Shown here: positions 9,639-21,600 of the stretch, piece by piece
How the letters are laid out: each line of letters opens with the position of its first letter
Numbering within the stretch: the stretch's first letter is position 1
NCBI GenBank assembly: GCA_032716605.1
Contig: CM064571.1
Location: 12,980,408-13,044,407, forward strand
Direction of reading: 5' to 3'
DNA: 64,000 nt
Source: Paralithodes platypus
Lineage: Eukaryota; Arthropoda; Malacostraca; Decapoda; Lithodidae
Notes under the pieces: generated by a model
What the model saw: only the letters and a program-made list of their open reading frames with translations
Database searches by the model: none
What the model was told of the DNA's origin: nothing
Position numbers and translations under genes: made by a program

Positions 9639-12600
9639 TGTTATGCCCTGTTTTTCTACAGGTTTAACTTGGGTAATGTGAGTTCTAAATTGACTGGGTA
9701 TATAAGGCTGCATGCACAATACAAGATATGAGGAATAGAGAACACAAAGAAACACATGGTAGCAAGTTACATGATCACGTTTATTGATATACCACTGTAG
9801 AATACTTGTGTAAGACAATATAATAGAATTGAACAACACTAGCATAAGTGGATCTGGATGGAGCCTAGTCTCCCACTTCCAACGTTCAGGTATTAATCTT
9901 CTGATCACTGGCTTTGATTTCACAGGTTTATATACCGAAGACCATCAATGTTACTTATAGATTCATATTCACTGTTAGATTTATTACTGGTAGCTCTGGT
10001 GCACAAGTAGTAGTTCACAGACTAGATTAGACACGTATTTTAGAGCACGGGAATTCTAGTAACCTCAGGGGGTACTGATCTAAGTTTTATATCCTTGTCT
10101 CAGAAATACATAGAACGCAAATCAGTGGGCGAACGTTAGATATCACTAGAGTTTTAATATCTGAATAAGGTAATTACGAGAGTCAAGGTCGCCTGTTAAT
10201 TAAAGAGCACTGATCGCTTAGTACGTCCCAAATGGAATGGTTAAGTATGAATTACACTGGGCAAGGTCTTAGCCACTTCGTAGAAATATTAATTAGTGAA
10301 TCTCTAAACAGCACAGTAATATGTAGTACTGCTAAAGGGAATCTTGGGTAGCATCTGATGGGTCTGGTCCTGGTTATCTTGCGTCCATGATGTTGGGGGC
10401 TAACGACTGGTTCCGCGGCCGTCCAGGGGGCCCATATGTGTGAAGTTCTTAAATACGTGGGCAGGTCCTTCTATCCAAATCTGCCACGGAGTCTGCCGGC
10501 TCTGGGATCTCACTCCGGAACAACACAAGGGCAGAGCTAGAAGTTAACGGCAGGGTAGTGACCCCTGGTTGGTGTCTAGCTTTCAACTGATTTGACTGGG
10601 GGCGGGAGTTAGATTTATAGGCTCGGTTCTGGACCCTGTAGACAGTAGGGATCTCGAGTCTTATGGACTTAATTGAGCTCTCAATAGATATGGGGACTAG
10701 GTAAGATGGTATTTACTGTTGTGGCACAGGGCGATAGGAAGCTTTTATATTTTCATATAACTGAGCCTTAGTAAGAGGTACTATTTTGGCTATACTGGAC
10801 GTATTTAGGGGAGAGAGACTGGATCTACTTTGCGAGGAGGGGGGGACAGCTGTGATAGGAGCGTCTCTCTAGATTGTTCAATCTTCATTCTATGGTATAG
10901 CTGAGGTGCTAATTTAGTGATCAGAGCATGCAAGAAAGGTAAATGGTTTATTGTGAGTTAATAGAGGTTAGTAAAGGTGTTAGTCATTCATGGTTAGTTC
11001 ATTGATAGGAAGAATTCCTGTGCTACCTGGCAATGACTCGAAAGTCAAAACAGGGGCCAGGTATACCTCCGCGGGGGTGGGGGTCTCCCTCCTCGGGTGG
11101 GCAAAAAGGGGGAGCTGGGCGCCCTCTCTCTGTGATAGTCGTCCGGCGGCTGTGGCTAGGGGCTTGCCATATCACCAGTGTTTGTAATAACCCTCTGTGT
11201 ATGAGACAGATGTGGGTGTCTTTAATACCAAAACCGAAGGTGCCTTAGCTAGCTGGTTTTACTCGGCTGGTTGTTAATTGTAGGGTTTGCTGGATGTGGT
11301 GGAGACAGGGTTGCTAACTCTGCCACATTTATCTGGAAGTATGGCAATAGAAATTAGTTACTGGCGGGGCGGCTAGCCTCGCACCGACGACCATTGGGTG
11401 CAGGGTTGTGAATGGGTTGTAAGAGAATAGATGGCATGCAAGGGGCTAGTAAAGTTCTAATGTTGTTCTGGCCTACTAAGTGAAGGTAGGCTGGATAGGA
11501 GTATATATAAAAGGTTGGAGAGCGTTAGCAACGGACAATTCAAGGATCTTCAAGAGGTATGAGAGAGAGGCTAGGTCGGACAAGAGTCGAGAAGCGCGGG
11601 TGTCTTAATGAGAGGGGGGGGGGGGGGAGAGTTCAAGGGCTACAGGGAAATTTTGCCCCTAAGGTCCCTGGGCGTGCGGGTGGCATTAGGCTACAATTGA
11701 TATGGAAGTTTGAAAAGGCAGTAGAATACGTTAGCCAAATGCTACCGGGGAATGCAACTATGGGGTGGTATATGAGTCTGGAAAAGATAGAGTTATGTGA
11801 TCAGTCCGAGGGTTATGGATACTATTAGTTGGCCCTGGGAACTGCGTTCTCTATTAAATATAAATACCAACAACAGCGGCAGTTCGTAGGGGTACTTAGT
11901 TATTGTTTCGGGGTACTTATGACAGATACTGGTAACCAGGTTATCTTATATAATCTCTGGTTGGGGTAAGAGGTGTAAGACACGAAGTAAATTGGCGTAG
12001 TGTGGACTGTGGATACGAAGGAGGCAAGGGGAAGACGTATGACAATTGTGGGAAAGTAAATGGAAAAAGGTGAACACAATGGCGGATAAAAATACTTAAC
12101 CTAAGGATTGAATACATAGATTTATGGGGCGATGGGTCTTCAGAAGCTTAGTCTGGCAAGACAAGATGTTAGGGAATGTTAATATTAATACTTAGTTACT
12201 AGAGGAACAATGCAAGGGGCGACTGAGCACGAGTTACATATATCTATACTCGTCATGGAAAATGATATACGAGGTCTAGGGACAAGCGTGGGTGTTTTAA
12301 CTTCTAAGATATATAACATCTACTTCTCGGATGTAAGAACATACATAGATATAATTATGGCTGTCTGATGTGTTGGCATTGGCTCAACGTCGGGACAGGG
12401 CATGGGTGTTTTTAATATGAATGTATATTCCTGTTCATCATCTTTGTAGTTAGGAGTGTAGGACACGAGAGGGTTAGTGTACGTGAAGTGTGGAAAATGG
12501 TCAGTTTAGAAAAGGTAAAGGGTGCAGCCTGGAGCTGCTTAGCCCTGCGGGCTTGGGCCTGTCTGAAATGGCTGGCTCGGTCAGCTGGTCCTTTCGTTCT

Positions 12601-12679
12601 GTGGACCTTTCCTATGGGTGTTTCTGTGTGGTGTTCGCTCGTGGCTTCTGTGGTGGGCTTCTTGTTCTGGGGCATTTTA
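9639..12679 (-). mobile_element. 5' LTR (copy B) of the giant-LTR retroelement
   Basis: 3041 bp, near-identical to copy A over most of its length. On the minus strand a TATA-like TTTTATATATA lies near 11510. An AATAAA lies near 9785, about 145 bp before the LTR end. That order fits a U3-R-U5 layout. The outer flank is AT-rich DNA (12680-12790). No protein is convincing inside it. Confidence 0.75.
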
Positions 12680-13447
12680 CTAAGTATACTAATTAAGTAT
12701 GAATGGCATTAAATATAATTCTAATAATTCTAATAACGGAGAGAATAAATATATATATAATAATATTATATTTACCTATAATAATAAAAGAAAAAAATAT
12801 GGAAGTGGCGCGGGTAGGTGGGAGAGTAGGTAGGGGAGGAGCAAGATACATAGACTAAGTCTATGTAGTCTATGTATCTTGGGGAGGAGGTGGAGGGTTG
12901 AGAAAGACAAACTGAGCTAACCAGCCCGCCGCGACCCAGCTGCCCAAAATATTGCAGCTACGATATTCTAATCTGTTGCAAACGATTTACCGCAACATTT
13001 TACCCTTTTTTTGGTCAAAGTTTTTTGTACGGATTTTAATATTAGCCTTCAATTCCGCCTGGTTTAGCAGGAAATCGCATTTTTACAAGCACAATTTTAA
13101 TTGGCCATAACTTTTTCATTTGTTGAACTATAAGGCTAAAGTTTGGACACAAGATACATATTAAAGAGAAATGTATCCCACTTTTTCGACTTTTTTATTT
13201 TTAATTAATTTACGTTTTTTATTTAATTAAAATATTGTAGCATTAACCTAATACATAATTATATATAATTACATTAATTTGTCATCGTATATTTATTTTA
13301 ATGATCTATTAAAATAACCACATTATTTTTATGATTAGGGCTTACTATTATTATATATCTGCAGTTCCCAGCCAACAAACTCACTAGTTTGCTATACTGT
13401 ACATCATTACACTTAGTCAATTACACATGCAGCCAGTTACTGAGTTA
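12680..13447. other. AT-rich stretch without a recognisable gene
   Basis: Between LTR copies B and C. It holds AT-rich simple sequence (12700-12790, 13190-13330) and one strong hairpin (see 12842-12881). Nothing coding was found. Confidence 0.6.
12842..12881. repeat. Perfect 16-bp hairpin
   Basis: CAAGATACATAGACTA at 12842-12857 pairs perfectly with TAGTCTATGTATCTTG at 12866-12881. The 8-nt spacer AGTCTATG itself partly repeats the stem. Confidence 0.85.
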
Positions 13448-13452
13448 GTAAC

Positions 13453-16400
13453 TAAAATCCCCAGAAGAAGCCCACCACAGACACCACGAGAAAGAACAGA
13501 AAGGTCCACAGAACGAAAGGACCAGCTGACCGAGCCAGCCATTTCAGACAGGCCCAAGCCCGCAGGGCTAAACAGCTCCAGGACGCACCCATTTACCTTT
13601 TCTAAACTGACAATTTTCCACACCTCACGTACACTAACCCCCTCGTGTCCTACACTCCTAACTACAAAGATGATGAACAGGAATATACATTTATATTAAA
13701 AACACCCATGCCCTGTCCCGACGTTGAGCCAATGCCAACACATCAGACAGCCATAATTATCTCTATGTATGTTCTTACATCCGAGAAGTAGATGTTATAT
13801 ATCTTAGAAGTTAAAACACCCACGCTTGTCCCTAGACCTCATATATAATTTTCCATGACGAGTATAGATATATGTAACCCGTGCTCAGTCGCCCCTTGCA
13901 TTGTTCCTCTAGTAACTAAGTCTATAATATTAACTGCCACCAGCATTGATACGACATAGCGGCACTGTCCTTGCTACAAAGATGATGAACAGGAATATAC
14001 ATTCATATTAAAAACACCCATGCCCTGTCCCGACGTTGAGCCAATGCCAACACATCAGACAGCCATAATTATATATATGTATGTTCTTACATCCGAGAGT
14101 AGATGTTATATATCTTAAAAGTTAAAACACCCACGCTTGTCCCTAGACCTCGTATATCATTTTCCATGACGAGTATGATATATGTAACCCGTGCTCAGTC
14201 ACCCCTTGCATTGTTCCTCTAGTAACTAAGTCTATAATATTAACTGCCACCAGCATTGATACGACATAGCGGCACTGTCCTTGTGTCGTATTGTGCCAAG
14301 TACAGATCAACCAGGTTTCATCACCTTATTAGGACGACGACTATAATGTCATCGTTCATCGATGTATGCAATCCTTAGGTTAAGTATTTTATCCGCCATT
14401 GTGTTCACCTTTTTCCATTTACTTTCCACAATTGTCATACGTCTTCCCCTTGCCTCCTTCGTATCCACAGTCCACACTACGCCAATTTACTTCGTGTCTT
14501 ACACCTCTTACCCCAACCAGAGATTGTATAAGATAACCTGGTTACCAGTATCTGTCATAAGTACCCCGAAACAATAACTAAGTACCCCTACGAACTGCCG
14601 CTATTGTTGGTATTTATATTTAATAGAAAACGCAGTTCCCAGGGCCAACTAATAGTATCCATAACCCTCGGACTGATCGCATAACTCTATCTTTCCAGAC
14701 TCATATACCACCCCATAGTTGCATTCCCCGGTAGCATTTGGCTAACGTATTCTACTGCCTTTTCAAACTTCCATATCAATTGTAGCCTAATGCCACCCCC
14801 ACGCCCAGGGACCTTAGGGGCAAAATTTCCCTGTAGCCCTTGAACTCTCCCCCCCCTCTCATTAAGAAACCCGCGCTTCTCGACTCTTGTCCGACCTAGC
14901 CTCTCTCTCATACCTCTTGAAGATCCTTGAATTGTCCGTTGCTAACGCTCTTCAACCTTTTATATATATACTCCTATCCAGCCTACCTTCACTTAGTAGG
15001 CCAGAACAACATTAGAACTTTACTAGCCCCTTGCATGCCATCTATTCTCTTACAACCCATTCACAACCCTGCACCCAATGGTCGTCGGTGCGAGGCTAGC
15101 CGCCCCGCCAGTAACTAACTTCTATTGCCATACTTCCAGATAAATGTGGCAGAGTTAGCAACCCAGTCTCCACCACATCCAGCAAACCCTACAATTAACA
15201 ACCAGCCGAGTAAAACCAGCTAGCTAAGGCACCTTCGGTTTTGGTATTAAGGACACCCACATCTGTCTCATACACAGAGGGTTATTACAAACACTGGTGA
15301 TATGGCAAGCCCCTAGCCACAGCCGCCGGACGACTATCACAGAGAGAGGGCGCCCAGCTCCCCCTTTTTGCCCACCCGAGGAGGGAGACCCCCACCCCCG
15401 CGGAGGTATACCTGGCCCCTATTTTGACTTTCGAGTCATTGCCAGGTAGCACAGGAATTCTTCCTATCAATGAACTAACCATGCATGACCAACACCTTTA
15501 CTAACCTCTATTTACTCACAATAAACCATTTACCTTTCTTGCATGCTCTGGTCACTAAATTAGCACCTCAGCTATACCATAGAATGAAGATTGTACAATC
15601 TAAGAGAGACGCTCCTATCACAGCTGTCCCCATCCTCCTCGCAAAGTAGATCCAGTCTCCCTCCCCTAAATACTTCCAGTATAGCCAAAATAGTACCTCT
15701 TACTAAGGCTCAGTTATATGAAAATATAAAGGTTTTCCTATAGCCATGTGCCACAACAGTAAATACCATCTTACCTAGTCTCCATATCTATTGAGAGCTC
15801 AAATAAGCCCATAAGACTCGAGATCCCTACTGTCTACAGGGTCCAGAACCGAGCCTATAAATCTAACTCCCGCCCCCAGTCAAATCAGTTGAAAGCTAGA
15901 CACCAACCAGTGGTCACTACCCTGCAGTTTACCTCTAGCTCTGCCCTCGTGTTGTTCCGGAGTGAGATTCCAGATCCGGCAGACTCCGTGGCAGAGAAGA
16001 CTGATAGAAGCATCTGTCCATGTACAAGTCCTAACGTGCACCTTATAACCTTCACACAAATTCGTGGGTATATAAGTGTGTAGCCAGCAACGATCGTCAA
16101 GAGATCCGACTTGAGAACTTCCTACATTTTGGACCATCTGGACGGCCGAGGAACCAGTCGTTAGCCCCCAACATCACCGGAAGCAAGATAACTAGGACCA
16201 GATCTACCAATACTATTCAAGATTCATGTTGCTAGTATTAAGTGTTACAGTACTAGCTTGATACTCACTTATTAACTTTCTATAAAGTGGCTAAAACCTT
16301 GCCCAGTGTAAATTCATATTTAACCATTCCATTTGGGACGTACTAAGCGATCAGTGCTCTTTAATTAACAGGCGACCTTGACTCTCGTAATTACCTTATT

Positions 16401-16946
16401 CAGATATTAAAACTCTAGTGATATCTAACGTTCGCCCACTGATTTGTGTTCTACGTATTTCTGCCATAAGAATATAAAACTTAGTTCAGTACCCCTATGA
16501 GGTTACTAGAGATTCCGTGTTCTACAATATACGCGTGTCTAATCCTAACTGTGAGCTGCTACTTGGGCACGCGACCAGCCAGCAAGAGGTCAAATCAGTG
16601 ACATTGAATTATACGAATATATTGAGGTCTTCCAGTAAATTAAAAACTTGCTAATTAAACCCGTGATCAGAAGAATATACCTGAACGTTGGAAGTGGGAG
16701 ACTAGGCTCCATCCAGATCCGCTAATGCTAGCAGTTCCCTTCTATTATTTGTTTTGTGCGAAAATAACTATCTTTCTATGCTCTTTATTTCTTTACTTCA
16801 ATAAACGTGAACTTGTGTCGTGTTACCGTGTGTTTATTTTGTGTTCTCTATTCCTCATACCTTGTATTGTGCATGCAGCCTTATATACCCAGTCATTCAG
16901 AACTCACATTACCCAAGTTAAACCTGTAGAAAAACAGGGCATAACA
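13453..16946 (+). mobile_element. Solo LTR (copy C), inverted relative to A and B
   Basis: Begins TAAAATCCCCAG, ends GGGCATAACA and is flanked by GTAAC on both sides (13448-13452 and 16947-16951), so it is an independent insertion reduced to one LTR. A TATA-like TTTTATATATATA lies near 14955 and AATAAA near 16800. It is longer than A and B (3494 bp) mainly because of an internal ~310-bp tandem duplication at 13665-14283. It is more diverged from A and B than they are from each other, hence older. Confidence 0.8.
13665..14283. repeat. ~310-bp tandem duplication inside solo LTR C
   Basis: Two successive near-identical units. Both start around TACAAAGATGATGAACAGGA and both end at GATACGACATAGCGGCACTG. 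Copies A and B have one unit, so the duplication arose after insertion or in a sublineage. Confidence 0.85.
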
Positions 16947-17042
16947 GTAACACATTCAATCCGTCTGTACCATACTAAGGCAGTTGGTTAAACGCTGAGT
17001 CAGTGAATAACATACCAAGTCATTCACATAATAATTAATTTG

Positions 17043-17338
17043 TTAGTAGTCTTGGCAAATCCAACGTCAAGGCTATTAACCTAATTGCAATGACGACTTG
17101 TCTATTTTGACTGCTATGTCGTCATTCCAACCGCGGTTAAAAAGAAAACGTCTAGAGTCTACTCCTTATCTTGCTCTAGGAGACGTTGTACATTAACCAA
17201 AACTACCACCGAAGGTGAAAAAAGTATAGAAGAGAAGAAAAAGGGGTTTACCTTAGTTACCGCTCAAGGCCCATCCCGTGTTCCGTCATGCGCCGATCCC
17301 TGTCGAACGTGCGCATGAGCGACCCTCTCTTGTTATCA
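17043..17338 (+). repeat. Left inverted terminal repeat of DIRS element 1
   Basis: About 296 bp, near-identical to the reverse complement of 25099-25391. It begins TTAGTAGTCTTGG and ends in TCTTGTTATCA. Confidence 0.9.
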
Positions 17339-18299
17339 TTTTTTCACGCGTCGCCATTGTTGAGTCCGCTTTTGTTGTGCTCCTTCAATTCACCCTGTTT
17401 TAGGTTCGTTTCGGCTTTTCTGGCCTTCTTTTTGTTAGACAGATGTTACGTGATCTAGGACACACGTAAATGGGTTCCTCAGTGTGTTTAATGGAGACGC
17501 GTGTGGAAATAGCTACCGAAGGTACGGGGGCGCCTGGCGTTCCTCGTATGTGTTTTTCATTCCTTTCTCTTTTCATATTCTTTTTTCCTGTTAGTCTGGG
17601 CATAGTTTAGCTTATTTTAGCCTAGCTTGTTTCTCATTCAGGAATTGCTATGCCCTATGAGTTTTCATATTTTCATAGCCTAGGTGTACAGTTGGTTCAC
17701 AATCTGAGATTTCGTGGTGGCGGTGCTGTTTGTAGGGTTTGTGTCGGCCGCATTATTAGCGTTATTCCCGAGTCCCCCCTTACGAGCCTTCACTGTGTCT
17801 CAAGGGCGTGGGCGCTTGGTGGTTCGTGATATCCAGGGGTACCCTACGGGGGCCTCTCCCTCACACCACAGGGTTTTTCGCCCCTGACACATTCTCTCCT
17901 CACGGCTAGGCCACCCTTTTTCTCGCCAGTTTCTTTTACTGGTTTTTGTGTTCCCTTACTGTTTTCACCTCCATCCTTTCATTCCCTTTTGCCCAATCCT
18001 GGGGTACCCTACGGGGGCCCCTGTTTGTGCCGAACCACCCTTCCTGCCACTTCTCCTCATGGGCTTTGCTCTATCTCTGTGGGTGGGGTGGTTCCTGGGG
18101 GATGTGCCTCCTCTCCCCTGGTGTGTCTTCCTTGCCTCTCCCTTGACCGGTTGAGTCAGGATATTCAAGGAAGACACTGCTCAGCTTGATGGCCATCGTC
18201 GCTTGGAGTCATAAGGAGTTGACGCTTTTTTCTGGGCCTGTGTTGGTATTACCTAGACGCTCCTCTCGCTTTTTCGGCGCCGGACCATCTCGGCCGGTC

Positions 18300-18440
18300 C
18301 CGCAAATTTGCGGAGTGCTCGATTCGGTCCACGGACGATTCGGCTCCCCGCAAATTTGCGGAGATCGCTGGGGGGTCTCGCGGTGAGGCGGGAGGGTTGT
18401 GTCGGTACGGTTATGCCTCCATTGGCCCGCAAATTTGCGG
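18300..18440. promoter_or_regulatory. Three copies of a 14-bp palindrome in the DIRS 5' leader
   Basis: CCGCAAATTTGCGG occurs perfectly at 18300-18313, 18348-18361 and 18427-18440. A repeated palindrome in a non-coding leader suggests a dimeric protein-binding site or a structured RNA element. The function is unknown. Confidence 0.6.
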
Positions 18441-18772
18441 TTATAGTTGGCTTTCCCGGTGACCCTTTTTTGTGTCATCTTGTTGCCTGGTACTATATTG
18501 GTGTATGCACTTGCCTGGTGTTATGGACCCTGCATGTGAGGTGTTGAGTGGTGGTTAACACTTTCTCCATCTTTGCAGGTTCTGCTTGTGCTCTTCCGCC
18601 TCACCCGCCCTCCTCACCTCCATCGGTGCTCCCGGTTTAGAGTGAGTACGACTTCCGGTTTGCATGTGTGTTCCTGTTTACCCATGCTCATTCCCTGGTT
18701 TTTATTGGACATTATCTTCACTTACTCCGTCAACGTGCTGCTTATGGTGTGTGTTCTTCCATTGCAGGTGGG

Positions 18773-21600
18773 ATGCCTTGCTTTCGCCAGGGCTGTGGCT
18801 CCCCGTGCTTGGACTGCCACAGGTCCTGCTTGCGGCATTCGCAATGTGTGACCTCTACGGCCTACCTCCCGGCTTTGTGTGGCCCGTGTATGGACCTGGT
18901 GGATGTGGTGGACCATCACCCTGGTTCCTCTGACGCGGCAGTGGCCTCTGCATCCCTTCAGTCTGTGTGGGCGGTGGTCTCCCACCACATCAGGACTGTG
19001 GGCCACCGTTCCCCGGCCTTTGTTGACGACCGGATCCGCGTCGCCCTGGGCATCCCTGACCCGTCTGGGGGCCGTTTACCTGGCCCTCTCCCTGCTCGGG
19101 CCCTCCTCCCTGGGTCCCGTGGTCGGTCGTCGCATCGTCGACCGGCTCCGTCCACGCTCTCGCTCTCCTCGTCGCTCGTCCTCTACTGCCCCTCCTCGTC
19201 CTCCTGCTCACCTTGACTCCGCCGTTCGCCCTCGTCATGGTTCTCGCCCTGAGGCCGGGGTTAGCGTCTCTGCCCCTGTACGCCCTCCCCTGGCCTCTCC
19301 GGATAGGGGCTCTACTACCTTCCGCCCGCTTCCCCTGCACAAAAGACGTCCTCTTCATTTGTCCTCTACGCGCGCGGATGTTCATGCTGTAGCTGGCCCT
19401 CTGCTCCCTCCTTCTCCTCTGTCCAGGAGGGTCCGCCAGGATGTAGTTGCTTCTCCTCCTACTTCTCCTGCTTCGGTGCCTCTTCTTCCTTCTAGGTCTC
19501 GTCCCAAGGTGGAGGTTCCTCCCTCCTCCGCCTCGGTGTCGGGCCGCCCTGTTCTCTCAGCCCCGGGGATCCTTGCTCTGTTTCCCCCCGCGGCTCCTTC
19601 TGACCTCCTTTCACCCGGCCAGCCTTCCCCCTCCCGTCATCCTGCTCCTCTTCCTTCTTCTATTCCTGATCTTCGCTTGCCGGCTCCCCGTGAGGGTACC
19701 CCGCCGCTTGACTCGGTAGAGTATAGCGAGGTTTCGGGGTCCCCTTTCTCGGGGGCTGACGTGTCGCTGGAAGAGGGGGATGGTGATGTTTCCCCCTCGG
19801 GCGTTAGTGATCGGGAACGAGACCCTCAGGACCGTCACGGCCGTCGTCGCTCGCCTTCTTTGGGCCGCGACGCTGCTGTTTCGTGTCATGGGTCTCGCTC
19901 TCGCTCACGCTCGCCCCTGCGGGCCGAACTATCTTCGGGGGGGTCGCCTCTCTCGGATCGATTTTCGGCTATGCAGGGGTGGGTTGTGTCACACTTCGAC
20001 GCGCGCTTGGAGGCGATGCAAGAATCCCTCTTATCGCGCTTCTTGGCGGTGACACAACCTCAGCGCCTCACCCAACCTGCCCCTGCTTTGGTCCCCCTCC
20101 CCTCTGCGGTGGACCACATTCCTTCTCGCCCTGCTTCTCCGCCTGCCCGGTCGTCGGCTAGTACTGCTCCTGCCCTGGCTCAGGTGGTTGCCCCTACTGT
20201 CTCACATGCGGGGGTCCTCCGTCTGCTAGGGCAGGGTCCGCGCTTGCCCCCCATCCAAAAGGCCAAGGTCCCGTCGCGGACTATGCCGCTCCTCTATGGC
20301 TCCTTGGCTGTTTGGAAGGGGGTGCAGGCCTCCCACCCGGAGCGTGCTACCGACTTCCCGTCAGGTGAGAGGGCCCTACCTTTGGACTGGTCGGTCCAAA
20401 TAAATGATAAAATGCAGTTCAGGGCGATCAGGGTGGATGGTCAGGTGGCCGACGTGGAGGTGCGGGCGTACCCGACAAGGACTGACCTTCAGTACTTCTC
20501 GGTGAAGCCCAAGCCCCCGTCTGCTCCTCGGACTAAGCTCTGGTCAGACTTCAGCCGCCAGGACATCCTTCAGGATGTTCAGTCCCTGGCTGTGTTAACG
20601 GGACTGTCCTCCTATGGGACGGGTTTGTGCGACGACGGTAAGCCTGGCTTGGCCGTCGTGCTCGATAACCCTCTCCCATTGGAGGCCTGGTTTGCTGAGG
20701 CCTTAGACTTTGCCAACCGTTCCGTCGACAGATCTATTTCAGTCCCTCCCCCAAAGTCGTCACTGCTTTTGCCTCCTCTGGTATCTGTCGGCGGATTGGA
20801 TGGCAAGTTCTGGTCCTGGATTAGCGCTCCCAAACTTGAAATTTGTGCTATTGCTAACCCGTTCTTCTCCCACCCAGATAAGTCCTCTGTCGACAGGGAT
20901 TTTACCTTGCGGCAGAGGGTGGCGAACTTATTGTCTTGTCTTCTAGGTTCCCTCCAGACGTCTGTTCACCACCTGCGACTTATCGAGGCGACTGCACCTG
21001 GCGATCTTCGCGAGGGCTTGGACCACGTTCGGCGGATCCACCTTCAGCTCGCGGTGTCTTTGGTTCCCGAGCTGAAGGCGGTTTTGTGCGAGGCAACTCG
21101 ACAACGCCAGACGGTAAGGTCCTCGTTCTGCCGGAAGGCCCCTTTGGATATTCGTCAGGGTCTGTTATACTCTGAGCTATATACATCGGGGCTTTTTGCG
21201 CAGGATGCTTGGGAACGCTACGCTTCTCTGTCAGCGGACCCTGCTTACGACACGCAAAGACGCGCTGTGTCGCGACCAGGGTCTTCGCAGTCCCGTCCTT
21301 CTGCCGGTCCCCTTCGGGGTGCTGCCGCCACTGCTGCCGCCAAGAAAGGGCGCAGGAAAGGGAAGTTGCCGGCCAGAGCGTCGGTTCCGCCTCGCACTTC
21401 TGCTCCTGCTCCCTTTCATCCCCGCCGAGAAGGGGCTGGCCAGCCTTCCACTTCCGGCCGCACTTCGACGGGGTCAGACACACGACGGACAGGGGATGGG
21501 GTGACCCGCCCTTTTCGGCGAGGTGGGGGGGTAGGGGTGGTCAACGTGGCTCTTATGACCGCAGGGACCGTACCGGGGGACCCTCCACGTCAAAAAATGT
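18773..21600 (+). pseudogene. DIRS element 1 gag-like ORF1 (one apparent frameshift)
   Basis: The frame starting at ATG 18773 opens with a Cys/His-rich segment containing CGSPCLDCHRSCLRH, similar in style to the N-terminal finger of DIRS ORF1 proteins. It stays open to 19216. The downstream gag-like frame, which is rich in serine, proline and arginine, is a different one and is open from 18879. A frameshift around 19050-19200 is the simplest reading. The middle part (about 19970-21300) contains FDARLEAMQESLLSRF and a compact domain, and the end is basic (AAKKGRRKGK). The frame does not stop at the gag end but stays open to 24485. Expected role: structural RNA-binding protein. Confidence 0.6.
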
